A stretch of DNA of 64,000 nt from Pteria penguin (lineage: Eukaryota; Mollusca; Bivalvia; Pterioida; Pteriidae). Below, one piece after another: positions 13,401 through 26,502 of this stretch. Numbering within the stretch: position 1 is the stretch's first letter; each line of letters begins with the position of its first letter. Both the position numbers and the translations under genes were made by a program. The notes under the pieces were generated by a model, which did not search any database, was not told the DNA's origin, and saw nothing but the letters and a program-made list of their open reading frames with translations. Where the stretch lies: NCBI GenBank assembly GCA_035048485.1, contig CM068593.1, positions 3,546,535 through 3,610,534 on the forward strand, written 5' to 3'.

Positions 13401-13486
13401 CTCAAACGACTTTGGAATCTTCTGATGGCACGCTTATAGACGAAAGTGGACTACAAAAAATTAAGATTAGCCAAACGGAATGTTAA
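7426..13486 (+). CDS. C2H2 zinc-finger transcription factor with PVDLS corepressor motif
   Basis: Two coding exons join in frame: 7426-7595 (donor AG|GTGAGA) and 10642-13486 (acceptor TTATAG|G), giving 1004 residues. The ATG at 7426 follows an in-frame stop at 7405. Four C2H2 fingers lie at residues 704-724, 741-761, 769-789 and 797-817. The last three are joined by TGLKPYE and TGEKPYK linkers; the first stands apart. Helix residues RSDMLTR and RSDHLNT resemble EGR-type fingers, so G-rich DNA sites are likely (inference). P481-VDLS-485 matches the CtBP-binding consensus PxDLS, and V44-K45-Q-E47 fits a SUMO site, suggesting a nuclear repressor. The flanks are long, Ser/Pro-rich and presumably disordered, with recurrent SFE(R/S) motifs and three SRGDS repeats near 888-905. 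The closest named family was not recognised, so no symbol is given. The 3046-bp intron is packed with mobile elements. Confidence 0.9.
7779..8002 (+). mobile_element. tRNA-derived SINE, degenerate
   Basis: Has a B-box-like TGGGTTGGAATCCCG, then the segment CACGTGAAAGATCCCTCACT followed by GCTTCGG and GGTGTGACGTAAAA near the end. It is the same family as the better copy at 27243-27529. It sits in the zinc-finger gene's intron. Confidence 0.7.
8331..8509. mobile_element. Foldback MITE (TA-flanked, central GACGTCA)
   Basis: Long imperfect inverted arms: TATGGACCCTTTCACTGTT on the left, AACAGTGAAAGAATCTATA on the right, with arms containing ATTTTGGTTGGCAAA and its complement. The centre carries ATGACGTC on both sides of the dyad. 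This fits a non-autonomous Tc1/mariner-like element with TA target sites (inference). Confidence 0.75.
9120..9293. mobile_element. Foldback MITE, near-perfect arms (TAGACC...GGTCTA)
   Basis: Termini are TAGACCTTTTTCCTTTAACT and its complement at the right end. The arms stay nearly perfect for about 80 bp, with ACGTCATAATG...CTGACGTCATT in the centre. This is the best-preserved member of the local family. Confidence 0.85.
9409..9572. mobile_element. Foldback MITE, same terminal family
   Basis: The left end TATAGATCCCTTCACTATTA pairs with the right end ATTAGTGAAATGGTCTATTT. The arms contain GTTTTGGTTGGCAAATGATA and its diverged complement, and CTGACGTCATTG lies at the centre. It is closer to the copy at 8331 than to that at 9120. 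Confidence 0.75.
9945..10163. mobile_element. Harbinger-type MITE with CTG target duplication
   Basis: Perfect 18-bp terminal inverted repeats, GGGCCAGTTGTTCGAAAC and its complement, flanked on both sides by CTG (9942-9944 and 10164-10166). A 3-bp CWG target duplication is what vertebrate Harbinger3-type elements make, and the large Harbinger at 22601 has CAG. The element is AT-rich inside and has no coding potential. Confidence 0.75.
10192..10412 (-). mobile_element. tRNA-derived SINE, degenerate
   Basis: Read on the minus strand it has a B-box-like CTCAGTTCAAGTCAT, then TTTGGATGAGATAGTAAAAC followed by TCGAGGTCC, matching the core of the SINE at 27243, and then CCCTCACTGCTGCGCATGGG. It lies in the zinc-finger intron shortly before its acceptor. 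Confidence 0.65.
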
Positions 13487-14742
13487 CCGTTTCTTCTCAT
13501 TTTGGTAACATTCCTTTTTATCATTTTAAGATCAGATCTGTTATATTTTTTGTTATCGCCAAACTCCGCACAGGGTGTCGAGAGCAGTAGTGTCTCTTTG
13601 TTGTTTTGACTCAGACACCCTGTGAGTGGTGGTCCTCCACCAAATGAGTCTGACGTCACAGTGGGATCTTCATAGTAGAAATCTTAACATCTTAGATTAA
13701 CATTTGGTAAAATGAAATATTAGATAAAGTTCTAGTATTTTATAAAATATCACAATTTCACAGGAATTTCGATGTGTTAACTTCAGGACTTTTTTAATTG
13801 TTGCTTTAACAACATTGTGATATCAACTTTCCGTGTAATATACCCAGAGATATAAATTTGCTGGGTTTGCAATATTTAGAAGCAAAAATATTTTATTATA
13901 AATATTTGACATTTCAGTTCATGAGAACATAAACCTTCATCAGCAACAAGTATTTACAAATAATAAGATAATATGATATTGAAATTCTGAAGACGATTTT
14001 AAAAATTGGGTTGATATCACTCTTAACTTAAAACAGTTTTTTTAAATATCGAAATTTAGAATTCTGATTGAAAAGTGGCATCGGTTTTAATAAATGGAGA
14101 TCCGATTTACTGCTGACGTCGGGCGTGGTAGGGGATATACACACGGCAGAGGCGATGAAATTGTTAGACCTTTATAGATATAGCTTTGTTCTGTATAAGC
14201 ATTTGTGTTGTGATTTGCAATTTTTACTATGTATTTGTTATGATGGCCATCTGTTGCCATCTTTGTTTAAGTTTGTAGTGTCCATCTAGAATCGTTATTG
14301 AAGGAATGATAACTTTTTTTCCGGAAGTGCTTTGGGATTTTTTTCCGGAAGTGCTATTTTTTCTAAAGTGCTATATTTTGAGCTATTAGGAACATTTCAA
14401 TATTTATCCTTTTTTCTCGTTAAAGAGTAATTTCTTCTGTAGTGCTGTATGTTGGATTATTACGTACAAATGACGACACCTAGCGAGTTATATTCCCGCC
14501 TCTTTTGAAAACCAGGCACCGTAAACCGCATCAATATATATCTTTCAGTTTACCCATTCAGTTACTTGTGATTCCCATTTCAGCAGTTTCTAAAGTTAAG
14601 TCAAATTCTGATCTGTTTTAGAGGGGTTGGGAGGTGGTTGGGGGGATTTGTTTTGCTCTGTGTTTTGTTTCCTTTGGGGGGATTAGTTTACATTGTTACA
14701 CTTATTAAATTGGATATCGGGGTTTTTTTATTCATTAATAAA
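13487..14742 (+). other. Probable 3' UTR of the zinc-finger gene
   Basis: AT-rich DNA after the TAA. AATAAA at 14737-14742 is the first strong poly(A) signal on this strand after a weaker TTAATAAATG near 14085. A further AATAAA occurs at 16738. Which is used cannot be told from sequence alone. Confidence 0.4.
13569..13624 (+). other. Stem-loop in presumed 3' UTR
   Basis: CACAGGGTGTC at 13569-13579 is perfectly complementary to GACACCCTGTG at 13614-13624, giving an 11-bp stem with a 34-nt loop, about 80 nt after the zinc-finger stop codon. The function is unknown. Confidence 0.5.
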
Positions 14743-15141
14743 ATCTTTTATTTGTTTTAACTTATCTGAGTTGATAATTTTTCAAATTTATAGCTTTGCA
14801 GTACTTTTTTAAAATACAAATGAAGAGAGAATAGTTACCCTCTCTAAGTATACTCCAACAGTTCCCTCTGACGTATTGTATCCCATTCTTCAGCCATAAA
14901 ACGACGAATTTAACGTTTCTCCTTTCATTTTAACACAGTGCCTTACCCCGATTTGGTTCACATTATTAAACTTCATTGAAGTTTAATATTAACTGACCAA
15001 AATTTTGTTTAAATCTTAATTTTAAAAAGGGAATTGTAATAATATATAAGTGAAAGTTTACTCTTTTTGTAGTAGAAAGAAATTAATGTGTATTCAACTA
15101 ATTTCGTTATTTATAAGGCTATATGTAGAAAAGTCATTTGG

Positions 15142-15143
<2 letters not shown>

Positions 15144-15187
<44 letters not shown>
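15144..15187. repeat. (CT)n microsatellite
   Basis: Uninterrupted CT run of about 22 units. Confidence 0.95.
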
Positions 15188-15190
<3 letters not shown>

Positions 15191-16197
15191 CAACCCCCCT
15201 CCCTTCTCACATATTTGTTCCCACATCGGGTATAAAATTTAGGTCTTACTGACGACTCGACATTTATAGTCAATACCCTTCTTGTGTACCTATACTTCTT
15301 AAGTTCAACTGAACTCCTAGACTTTTTTCTTTCTTTCTTTCTTTCTTTCTTTTTGTTTTATTTTTGAAGTCCTGCAAAAAGGAAAAGAAACAAAGCTATG
15401 TATATATATATATACTCAGTAGTTTTTACTTAGTTGGATTAGCATGGAATTTTGCGCGTAGTCATACTTCTAATTTTAATGGTATAAACTAGCATTTGTA
15501 CTTGGCGATCAAATTGGTAGTGAAAAAACTCACTACATCACCAAGTGACCTTAATGTACTTATATGACCTTGTAGTACTTGCAATAGTGTGAATGCAACA
15601 TTTTGAACCGGTGAGTTTCGTAAACCTTTTTTCTTGACTTTATTAAAACTTTTTGGTGGTGTTGTGATTGTATGTCGACAACGAAATAAACGTTCTTCTC
15701 TTCGCAAGTTACCGAACAGTTTGCGGCAAGCACGAAAAAGAACCAGTTATACACCCAAATTTAAGGAAATTCCAGAAAATTGACATAGTTAGCATTCCTG
15801 TAGCGATAGAAGAGAGATAACTCTAATTTATTAATTGAACATTCATTTCCAATGTAGTGTAGAGTTATCTTTCTTGTTAATGTTCGCTGTCGTTTATAAT
15901 TAATATCCGGGAAAAAATGTGTTTTTGATCTTTTCTTAGAGAAGAACGGCTATTATAGATGTGATATTTATATGTATGTATTGTATTTTGAATGATGCCT
16001 TGGTGTACACTCGTAAAGCAGTGTATCCCACTTTGTACCAATGTATGGATGGGTCCCATGGACCAGACTACTTCAGGGTATAATAGTCCAAAGTCCAGTT
16101 CCCTTTGTAGTACTTGTAGGGGCAATGCTTTCCCGGTGTCTGATATATAATATCAGCTATATCGATACTTATCACTTTTTATTTCACATTTCCATCT

Positions 16198-16199
<2 letters not shown>

Positions 16200-16266
<67 letters not shown>
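16200..16266. repeat. (TA)n microsatellite, about 33 repeats
   Basis: Uninterrupted TA dinucleotide run followed by a T-rich and G-rich tract. Confidence 0.95.
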
Positions 16267-16269
<3 letters not shown>

Positions 16270-19200
16270 TTATCTTTTGGGGGCGGGGGGGGGGGGTGAT
16301 AACGTAACGGATACAAGACATATATAGATATGGTTGAGAACACTCAAATAATATGAGTAAAACTCAAAATTTTGCACCCAAGGTGGCTGAGTATTTTTAC
16401 CACTACTTCGATTGCCCCCCTCTTTTTTTCGGAAGTCCTGGATCCGCTACAGGGTGAGATCAGTCTCTTGAGAGAATTTCTGTATTCAATGTAATGCTGT
16501 TACTTGAATTTCCTGTTAACTGTTTTTTAAACTATCGATTAAATTTTAATAGATATTCTTTGTGTGAACTTCCCCTTAACTCGAACTATTTTACAAAGAT
16601 CGTTCAAGTTCGGGTTATCGCGAGTGTATGTATTCCTGTATTTTGTGGTGAGGATACCGGGAAAGCATGGCCTTATTACAGCAATCAATCAAAATGTTTG
16701 CCCTAGTCATTGTGCTCTGATTTATATTTTTGTAAAAAATAAAACACTGAAAGATAACCATATGGTCTTAAAGTACCCCTACCCATTACATTCATATGAG
16801 ATATTGGAAACACAAACTCGTGTAACTTTGTATTGATTTTTAACAACCGTTACAAGTATCCATATTGTAATGGTATATCATTTTTGTTTTTGTTTTTGTT
16901 TTTTTTTTTAAGAATTCAACATTTTTCTTCGTCGATAGACTTTGTAGAGGGAGTATGTTCCCATATATCGATGATTGGGTACGAGTACCTTAAGAATATT
17001 GCAGAAAGTCCATAAAGACCAAATATGTTTTAGATTTCATCGTATAATATAATTAGATGTTAACTAATTATTGTTAATTTATCAATACAAGGTCATGATA
17101 TATATATGGTTATTTTTAGAAATGATGCAACATTTTGTAAATCTCCACTGGAATGCACTGGGAACACTGACACACTTTCTTAATTTTTTTAAGTGTGCGA
17201 AGCACATTGTCATTGTCATTGACATCGTTATCAGTCATGTCATTTGTCATTAGTCATCGAATTGGTTGTAGCTCTCCTCGAGAACGGCTCCACAAGTTAC
17301 AGGTAGTTCGGCGTTAAGGAAATGTAGACATTTATTAAAGCACCAGGTTTCTGCACCGAAACCCCATTACTCTCTTTCCTAGTATTGAACACATATTTTG
17401 TCAAGCTACCAGAATTGGTGTTTTGTTTTGTTTTTGTTTTGGGGGGTTTTTTTTGGGGGGGGGTGTCATTCGTTTTGTTTGTTTGTTTATTTTTTTTTCA
17501 ATTCTTTCACTATGCGTCAGCTGATTTGTTTTTTTAAATATATGTATATAACGAAGGAGATGGCATGGTATAATTCATTCCAATTCACCACCTTCTCAAT
17601 CTCAAGGTTTTGAGATTCATACCTGCATACAAACTCTTCACAAAAGACGCCATAACACTACGTTATTTCTGAAAAAAAATTCAGTATTTGAAATCATTCT
17701 GTTCAAATTCCAAATGAAAAGTCGGGCATATTTTCCAGTAGGAAAACATAACTAGAAAATTTTTAATAATATATGTTAAAGAGACAAATTTTTCTTCTCG
17801 TTTACTGATATATGTAGAACGTACATATGATTACGAAGCCTCTGTTGTCATTTAGAAACTCCTAGAGGTAAAACTTCAAATGATTCAACACACACAAAGT
17901 TAAATTTCATTGGGCTGTCGTGCGTTTTATTTGACGCCGACGCCATGTTTAAATTTGTTTGTTATCGTTTGACATCGGAGGTGGTTGTAGAGTATGCAAG
18001 ACACCAGAGGAGTTCCGATTGCTACATGAGAAGGAACTACATGTATTCATAGAGGTCACGAAAGCTCTTTGAGAAATAGCAATCCAATCATATTAATTCT
18101 TACATATTCGCTTAAGCAACCGTTAAGGTGACTTTTTAATATTTTCGTTTGTCGTGACATTTCGATTTCGGTTTTTAAGATATTTCATCCCCATTACAAA
18201 AGTCAACTCAGACAAAGGTACTTAAGATTGATTTCTATTAGAAGCCACAGAAGGCTCGGTTAACCCATTATACAATGTTACCACATCTCGCTCAATTTGC
18301 TATTTTCAAAATCGACCAATCAAATTTGAATACTGTAGTGCTTGCTTCTGATTGGTTAGAATTCTAAATTGAAATATGACAGTTGCATAATTTTGCCTAC
18401 CAATATTGTAAATGAAAATAGTATGATGCTGTATGTATTAGTATTTTACATTAATCCGAGTAATTATCATTTTGATTGTTTCGGCTATTGTCTGTTCTCC
18501 TAGTAATTCTTTACAAGCACTATTTTGTATCGTGTATGAATTTTCAAACAGTATTATTATTATTATTTTTGATTTTGTCACATAGACCATTATGTAGAGA
18601 TACTCGAGCTTGAAGGTATCTTAAGAAAGTCTCACCTCATCTTTACCCAAAGAAAAACACACAAAAATATGAGTGATGAATGATTTCTTTTTTTTTTTTT
18701 TTTTTTTTTGGGGGGGGGGGGGGGGTATATTTTTCTTTATTAACGTGCGTAAAATTATATAACATTATTAAATTTATCATTATTTTAATCAAATGGGTGA
18801 GCACATATTTTTACCACCATTTATAATCCTAATTCTTTCGGGTAGTTTTTGGTACCCATAAAATCAACATTTTGAAATTTTTATTCCACTTGGGCGATCA
18901 AACGAGGCCATTTTGTTCAAAAATTTGAGAAAAAAATTTATTTGTATTGATATATAATTTTTTTATGAGTTTTGACTTCAGTATGTGATAGATTATTTAA
19001 ATGTGACTTTCCTGCTTTTTGACAAACAGATACGGGAATGTTCGATTTCGTTTATAGCCATTTAAGTAATATATTGCAGGGATTGATTGCACGCACAAGT
19101 TTATATTTTACATAGATGTTTTATTTTAAAGCTTTGATTATTTTTTACCCTTCACCTCTTTACATCTTATATTTATTTTTCTAGCGGGATTCAATATTGC

Positions 19201-20997
19201 GTTTAAAATCCTTTTGTACAATACACAGAGCTTATCCTTTTGTCACCACGTGTTCATATTTTCTTTGCCAAGAGTTGTCGTTCTTTGCAGTCTCTGAAAT
19301 CGCCTGTTTTGCAAGACTTTGCAGCATTTGGCTTTTATATTTTCAGATAATTAATTAGTTTGTTGCCTTTATTGAATAGATAATAAATAGAACTGTAATG
19401 GAAATTATTTCTATATCTGAACCCTTAGAATAATCAATAGTGTTCCAATGTTTTGTTCCCGAGTAATGGGTTTTGCTCATCGAAGTCACACAATGTCCAC
19501 ATTTAATTTTTATAATTTTATATCATACTAACAAAGATGGATAAGAGATCGTGGTTTAGCAATTGTTTTCATGTTTCTCACCTTTTACATCTATGTATGG
19601 CTGGAATTATGATTTCTCTGGCGTTGAAAAATGGCAACGAGAGCAAAGAACGACAACTCCGGATTTACAATGATGTTCATGCCACGCGATGACTGTATAC
19701 TGAAGGAACCCGGCAGAACCAAACATTGTATCAATACGTTCGTACTTTTATATTTCATTTTATTCAGCTTAAATACTACTCAAATCGAAGACACGCGCAT
19801 TTTTGTTCGAGCTCTCGAAAGATATGCTGCACAAAAACGAGTTGTCTTTCTTGAGTGTATTTACGGATTATACCTCCAAATTCGATGACTCTTTTGCACT
19901 ATATTACTGTACTGACTGTGATATTTTTTGTTGCATATGAGAGATTACGTTTTGGGCAAACTTAGAGGAAAAAGATGTATTTATTCTTCTTCACGAGTTT
20001 TCATTTATACAGATGTAGAGACTTTAGGTAATGCATAATTTGATGAGCCTAAGACTTGGATAGCTTTGTATGTTATGTACAGATTTTTGCTTAGTTTTAA
20101 TATCAGAATTAATTTGTGTTTTATAAAAGCTTTACACGGCTCAAGAAGAGAGTGACTTTCCGGAGACATCTGGATACCCCCGCCCCCTTTTTAGTCTTCA
20201 TCGTATCCATGATAGCGTACTCTTGGCTTATTATTATTATTATTATTTGTTGTCTTATAAGGTTTTTTTATTGTTTTAAAACAGTCACATTTACGTTATT
20301 AATCATGGGACAACATCTATCTTTGTTGATGAAATGAGGGTGGACTAATTTTTTTTTTTTTTAATAATCCTGACCTTCTTCGTAAAATAGGAATACATAT
20401 CAAACATCTACATTTTATGGAAAAGTTTAACTCTACACTGTATATGGTGATTTATTCCTATTTATAGATAACTAGATTCGAAGAATACTAGATCCACCAT
20501 GTGTTCAACAAAAATAAAATAGTAATAATTGACACATGAAAACCCAACTTCAAGAAGGCAACACATCTGGTTGGTTTTTTTTTTTTTCTTTCATTTTCTC
20601 TTTTTATATACTTTAACTATACAATAATTATCGCTTTTCGGAGCTTTTTATTGGGAATAATGCTATGATGTCAAAGTTATTATTCTTTACAAATTTTTAG
20701 TGTCTTTGATAGATTAAACTTAAGAGTTACATGTGAAATGATAGCGCATGCGCACATAGTGTTTGATGATGACTTAACATTTTGTGTATTTATGTCGACG
20801 GAGTTACCGTTCTTGTTGAAGGTTTGTGGAGGGAGAGTGTTGGATTCATTGTTGTTGTTTGTTATTCATAGTTTCCCACGTTATCACGTGATCGTCACAT
20901 GATATCGTGGTTACCTCGATTCATCCTCGTGATCATGATAAGTGGATAAAATTCAGCTTTACTAATCACGTGTTGTTGTTTGTATCACTTTTGAGCC

Positions 20998-21240
20998 GAG
21001 GTAGCTCAATGGATAGAGCGGTTCTTCTCGGGATAGAAAAACCCAGAGTTGGAATTCCACTGGAGTCTGATTGGTGTCATCACTATCCCTTCAGATGAAA
21101 ATAAAAAGAACAACCGTCTCAAGTTACACGTTAGCATGTGAAAGAACCTTCACTACTTCGAACATATCCGTCTCGTACACCAAACTATATTAAGCACCAT
21201 CGCCTGCACGGCAAGTCACGTGATTAACTAGTAAACCGAC
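20998..21240 (+). mobile_element. tRNA-derived SINE, degenerate
   Basis: The head GAGGTAGCTCAATGGATAGA is tRNA-like (A box). A weak B box, GAGTTGGAATTCCAC, follows about 40 bp downstream, and CATGTGAAAGAACCTTCACT then resembles the SINE body seen elsewhere in the window. It is too degenerate to be a tRNA gene. Confidence 0.6.
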
Positions 21241-22475
21241 AGTCTGAAAGAAAACCTCAATCAATGCCCATCGCACATGACACAGTTGCAATGTATATAG
21301 CGCTTCACCTTAGGTGTATGAATTGCTAAACTCTCATTGGGGTCATATCACAGCGTGAGTGTCATGACGTAACAAGACCCAGAGGCAACAACCATCTCTC
21401 CGTCGCTTGATGACCCTACATGTGATCTGACTGGGTTTCGAAACCATATCCCGCCATTGTTGAGATAATAATTACAAGAGGTTCAGGAAAACGTGCTACT
21501 TTAAGGTAGGAGCCTCGAGGTATCCAAAATTTTCCTATCGATCAATTTCACTGAAAATCGTACAGCAGTTAGTCTTTATATAAATACACATTATGACACA
21601 GTTTGGAATGAATTCATCAATGGGTTACCTTTTGACAGCAGCACAAAATGAGACATTTTCAACCCATTTTGACATGCTTTGAATTGATGCCAAGATATTT
21701 CAAATGTTCATGGAAACTGATAACAAAGGGTTAGATCAGTATATGAAAACTCTCAATGCTTTTGAAGAATATATACAACATCATATTTATTCTTTGCTTA
21801 ATCCTTGTAAAATAAGCATTCCCTGATTAATGTGGTAAAAATTAATAATTACTGAGTCCCTCATGATATTATTTCTATCCATCTGTAAAAAAAATCTATC
21901 GTTTAATTTTTTCAAAAAACTGTGGAATGTTTTTTCAATATAACAGCTTTCTTCTATATCAGTGAAACACATAAAATTACAAAATACACATACATTTGAA
22001 AATACTGACGTTGTACTTCACCCTACATAATCAGCCACCATAAACTCTACAATGCCACAAATGCCTTACGTCACATTCAGTACACAATGACGTCAGTTAC
22101 ATGCCTGTAACTGGGTCAGCGTCATTTCCGGTAAAGCGGGTACCACACTTATCTTCCACTCCCCTAAATGATAAAAGGCTGATCATTTAGACAAATAATG
22201 AGGGTAACGCTGCGAATATGGGAGAAATGATTATGTTATGTTATGTTTACAAACATCCTAGATCTTTTTTTAAAACATGCTTGAGAAACCTGCGTATGTG
22301 TTATAGATAAGATCATTGGTAACGGTTGTTATGTAAACGACATTGGTCTAGATCTGAAATATGCTTGAAAAGCGCCCATACGTGTAAACGTTTTAAACAC
22401 TTTTCAGAATTACGTCCCTTAGATCACTTCTACTACCTTAAATGACGCAAACTTTTTTCTTCACTCTGGCTATTG

Positions 22476-22600
22476 AGTCTTTTCGTTAAACAGAGTTATT
22501 TCCCATTTGGGACGGAATCTGACGTAAAACAGTTATGACGTCATCAATTTTCTATGAAAACGTCATTTGTGGACTATCATTTCCCGGAGTTGTAGATCAG
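22476..22600. mobile_element. Left half of a foldback MITE split by the Harbinger insertion
   Basis: Contains AGTCTTTTCGTTAAACAGAG and ATTTCCCATTTGGGACGG, then ATCTGACGTAAAACAG and TTATGACGTCATC. The right half at 30721-30804 is its inverted complement. Related intact copies lie at 49145-49328 and 51482-51620. Confidence 0.85.
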
Positions 22601-22641
22601 GCCCCAATTGTATAAAAAATCTCAGTTGAGTATTTCCTCAA
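22601..22641 (+). repeat. Harbinger left terminal inverted repeat
   Basis: Begins GCCCCAATTGTATAAAAAAT and matches the right end (30680-30720) without mismatch over 41 bp. Confidence 0.95.
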
Positions 22642-22770
22642 CCTCAAATCCATTTGAGATTTTCCTCAGTTGAGTTTTCCTCAAATTTACATTGTATAAA
22701 CCATCCTCAAATCATTTGAGTATTTCCTCAACTGAGGAAAATATTTGAGGAAATTTTTAAATGGTATACG
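22630..22770. repeat. Harbinger left subterminal TTTCCTCAA cluster
   Basis: TTTCCTCAA or its complement recurs about five times in 140 bp (for example near 22633, 22664, 22675, 22726 and 22751). It is probably a set of binding sites for the element's own Myb-like protein or transposase (inference). Confidence 0.7.
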
Positions 22771-23076
22771 CGACCCCGACGAAAGTGAAAGTACATTGTT
22801 TACGTCGGAAGAGTGATAACAACATCGATTTTCTGCCTTTTAGCCAATAAATATTTATTATAATTCATTTAGAATGAAAATCTTTGTCGCAATTTTCGGT
22901 TTTTTAATGATCACGGATATAACCAACGGATGCCGAAATGTTACAAAGCCAGCGTGAATGAATCGCACCTGTTGCATGGCACAGCCTCAAGTAAGTACAG
23001 TAAAGTAAAAGTTAAATCGTCTGCTACTTGGTATACTACACGTAAAAGTATAGTAATAGGCAATGGAGGGTAAAAA

Positions 23077-26000
23077 GTGAGATCGGTCAACTGGACAGAA
23101 AACGAAAAGCTTGTGCTGGCGCAGGCAGTCATTGAAAGAGAAGCCATCCTCTTTGGCAAATTCAAAGGCCCGGGAGATACTACAGGAGTATCCTCGGCCG
23201 AAAAAGAAAGAGCTTGGGCTGAAGTCCATAGTGCAGTGAATGCGTAAGACATTTCTATGCATGTGGTTGGGGTGCTATGACAAGATTGTCAAGGTTACAT
23301 TGTACTGTTCAACATATCATTGAATTAATTATCATTGAATTGATACTCACTCCTACAGATTTCCCCAATAGTTTTGACAACAATAAGCTGTTGGATATCA
23401 TTATTAATCTATATCTTTCATGCTGTGATTCATCCAAAAAAATTTTTTTTGAATTTTCATTGGTCTTGCCAACCATTCACTGCAATGAGTCTTCAACCAC
23501 TGGTGCTTAGCCAGGGAAGACAGCTCGTAGGCTATTGTCAGTATTGATAATTTAAGACAATGATACTGAATACTGGTGCTCTTGATTCAATGGGTCCATT
23601 TCATATTTCTACTTACCAATAGGAGTGAGTAATGATAAAAGCATGTGTATGAGTGACACTTTTTGTTATTGTCATCACTTCATGATCAGTGGACTCTGAT
23701 CTCATCCTCCAGTGATTGCAATCATGTGCATGTGTAACAGAGCCTGGAGCCAGTTTACTAGATAATGGGATTGAACCCAGAACCCTCTGCTATTATGTCA
23801 AACACTTTAACCATAAGAGCTGTCTAAATTGACTATGCCATACATCACACATAACTTGATCCCAAGTAGAACATCTTTTATACCTTCTATATAGTCTTAC
23901 TTCAACCAGCTCTTCATGTTTAAATATGAAACATTAAATTATGATCTAAAATGGATGTTGTCTTTACTGTACAGTTTATGATCATATTTAACAAAGAAGT
24001 TACTTTGAATTATTTAATTGTAATATATATTTGTTTTCAATAAATAATGTTGATTACATATCAATCGTTATGATAATATGAAATAATGCTAACAGAATTG
24101 AAAACATGTAAATGATAACAAATTTGATTTATTCTATTTAGTATTTAGTTGGTTCACTCACATTTCTTCAAGTACTAAAAATAGAGTATTTTCTTCAGTG
24201 TATCAGAGCAGACAAGGACTTTAGACAAAATAAAAAAACAATATGATAACATCAAGCAGAGAGGTAATTTCTTATATTATTGAGTTATACATGTATGTAT
24301 TAAAGCAGCACAAATAAATTGCATTACATCATCTGAAAAAAAAATAAGACAAGAGACTCATCTGACTAAAATTTGCTTATTCATTTCTCTCTTTTAAAAA
24401 TTTGCAGATATATATACATGTACATAAAACTATGCATAAATACAGATAAGTAATTTGCCTTACCAGATATGCCTATTGTTTTTTATTATATGTTTTACCT
24501 GTATTTTGATTTGTAGCAAAAGAGAAGCTGGACCAAGTGAGACGGCCCAAAACTGGTGGGGGCTCCCTGCCAGAGCCTTTATATTGAAAGACATGGTGGG
24601 GAGCCACATATGGACGGCCTTCCAATAGGTTTTGATTCAGAAGGTAATAAAAAATTTTGTCCAGATCCATTACTTATTGAAATATTCAAATGTTGAAAGT
24701 GCAAATAATCAAAGTCCAAAACATTTCATGAAAACATAAGAAATTTTATTATTTTCTTCTTATTATTAAAATAGGTATTGAAATTATTCTGAAATATTTG
24801 TTTGCAATATTCATATAAAGATAATGGCTTAGTGAACAATTAATTGTATGTCATAGTACATCTCATGATTCAAATTTTATCATCGGTTAATAATTAATGC
24901 AGATTCATTTATGCTTTTAGTAATTACATATACACAAAATAAATATCAATTGCATATGATTTCAAAAAATATTTTGGTGATATTCTGTCCTATTTCAGAT
25001 GCTTGTGCTGTCAATTCTTCATCAAGTACATGTATTAGTAATACTGGTACTACAGATTTGCCAGAGAGTAAGTCATTAGAAAGAAACATCATCCTCAAGA
25101 TAAATTTCAATTTTAGTTTTAATAATCATATTTTAAATTATATACACATGAGGCCTTAATTTTTGATATTAATTATTAAAAAGATATAGATATATAAATA
25201 ATTTGTTCTTTTATCATACATCTTATTACAGCTGCCACTCTTAATGCTGTTCCGTGCGGAAGTTCTACGTCAGACCATGTGTCTCAGGATATAGGTAAAT
25301 GAATTTCAGTTTTAAAATAATTTTCAAAATGATTCTATGTGTGGTGTTGACCTATAAATTATCAATAATTTGAGATATTTAAATTATAGGTTATTGACTA
25401 GGGGTTAAATGATACAACTATCTCACGATAAGATACGTGGCATGATACAGGATTCACGATACTAGATGTATTGCAATATGCTCTTAACTTATCAAGTCAT
25501 TAATATATGACAAAACTTAACATAAAATATCTAGTAAAGACATGGTGTTTGGCACACATATCAATTATAATGCTAGCACAATTGTTAACCGGTCTGGGTC
25601 TGATATGTTAGAATAATGATCTATTGTAATAATTGTGATATGCTCGGGATGATTGTAATATATTAAGATAGATAAATATTACATTATGAAAGAATTATGT
25701 AATGATTTTTTTTTATGATTTTTTTTCCATCAAAACGTGCATATATCCTTTTGAAATATATGACTCTTATGATTTAATGTTTCCAATATTAATTGTAGAT
25801 GGGGAAATTATGCTTATAGGTGATAATGGTAAGTTAAATTTTTTTTTTTTTTTACTTTATCCTTTTCACATAATATGCCCATACTGAAAAGTTTTCCCAC
25901 TGTCTGAAACTAAAAATTTACAATTGTTGGCCGGATTACAAAGTAATTCCTCCTTGTGGATCAATAATGTCTGTCTGTCCGTCTTTGTGTCAACATTTTA

Positions 26001-26502
26001 ATTAATATTTGCATGTACATTTGTTCTTTATAATGGTAATGAGTACAGACTTGATACATGACATGTAGATATACTTTGAGGAGTACTACTAAATTGCTAA
26101 ACATATAACCTTGACCTTGAGGTCGCTTTGCAATACTACCATACAGTCTTTAACGCTTTCTTATCTTAAAACTTGAAATATTTCTTTACTAACAATAAAT
26201 ATTATGCTAAATTCATAATAACCATTTTCATAAATGACAAATACATGTAGATAAAGTAATACTGCAATATTTCAGGCAAAAGAAAACCAAAGTCAAAAAA
26301 ATCAAGCAGTGGGGAACTAGAAACTCAACTTTTGGAGCTAGAAATAAAGAGGGCTAGAATGGAAATAAGTATTCTGGAGAAGAAACAAAAAGCAGCAGAG
26401 GCAGAAGTGGTGGTTTATGAATCTATACATGAAGCTGCCAAAACTGTCAATGCGTTTTATACGCATCAGCTTCACATTGCTACTTCTTCTCTATTTGAAT
26501 AA
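23077..26502 (+). pseudogene. Harbinger Myb/SANT-like DNA-binding protein (NAIF1-like), seven exons, lightly broken
   Basis: Exons with GT/AG sites and matching phases: 23077-23243, 24199-24263, 24517-24643, 24999-25067, 25232-25294, 25799-25828 and 26276-26502, with AATAAA at 26653. The N-terminal exons give a SANT/Myb-like domain starting VNWTENEKLVLAQAV and containing EKERAWAEVHSAVNA and RTLDKIKKQYDNIKQRAKEK. A PKTGGG motif follows, then GLPIGFDSE. The last exon encodes a Lys-rich nuclear-signal-like patch and a charged helix (probable coiled coil). In the superfamily this partner binds transposon DNA and brings the transposase into the nucleus. Two lesions are seen. The start is damaged: the in-frame first codon is GTG and the ATG at 23063 runs into TGA after an A5 run. 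One extra T in exon 3 near 24577 shifts frame. The exons total 748 nt; without the extra T, 747, a multiple of three (about 248 residues). Confidence 0.85.
23590..23835 (-). mobile_element. tRNA-derived SINE inside Harbinger intron
   Basis: On the minus strand AGCTCTTATGGTTAAAGTG is A-box-like and CTGGGTTCAATCCCATTATC carries a good B box (GGTTCAATCCC). It lies in intron 1 of the Myb-like gene. Confidence 0.6.

Larger units (their letters stand above)
14743..20990. other. AT-rich intergenic DNA, no gene seen
   Basis: No exon with protein-like composition and splice sites was found on either strand. Simple repeats are scattered: (CT)n at 15144-15187, (CTTT)n at 15328-15352, (TA)n at 16200-16266, a poly(T)/poly(G) tract at 18687-18726. 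A short palindrome ATTAAACTTCATTGAAGTTT lies near 14965. Confidence 0.5.

Noticed and set aside
19631..19888. 85-codon plus-strand frame
   Set aside because: No domain, splice context or repeat relationship; length is expected by chance.
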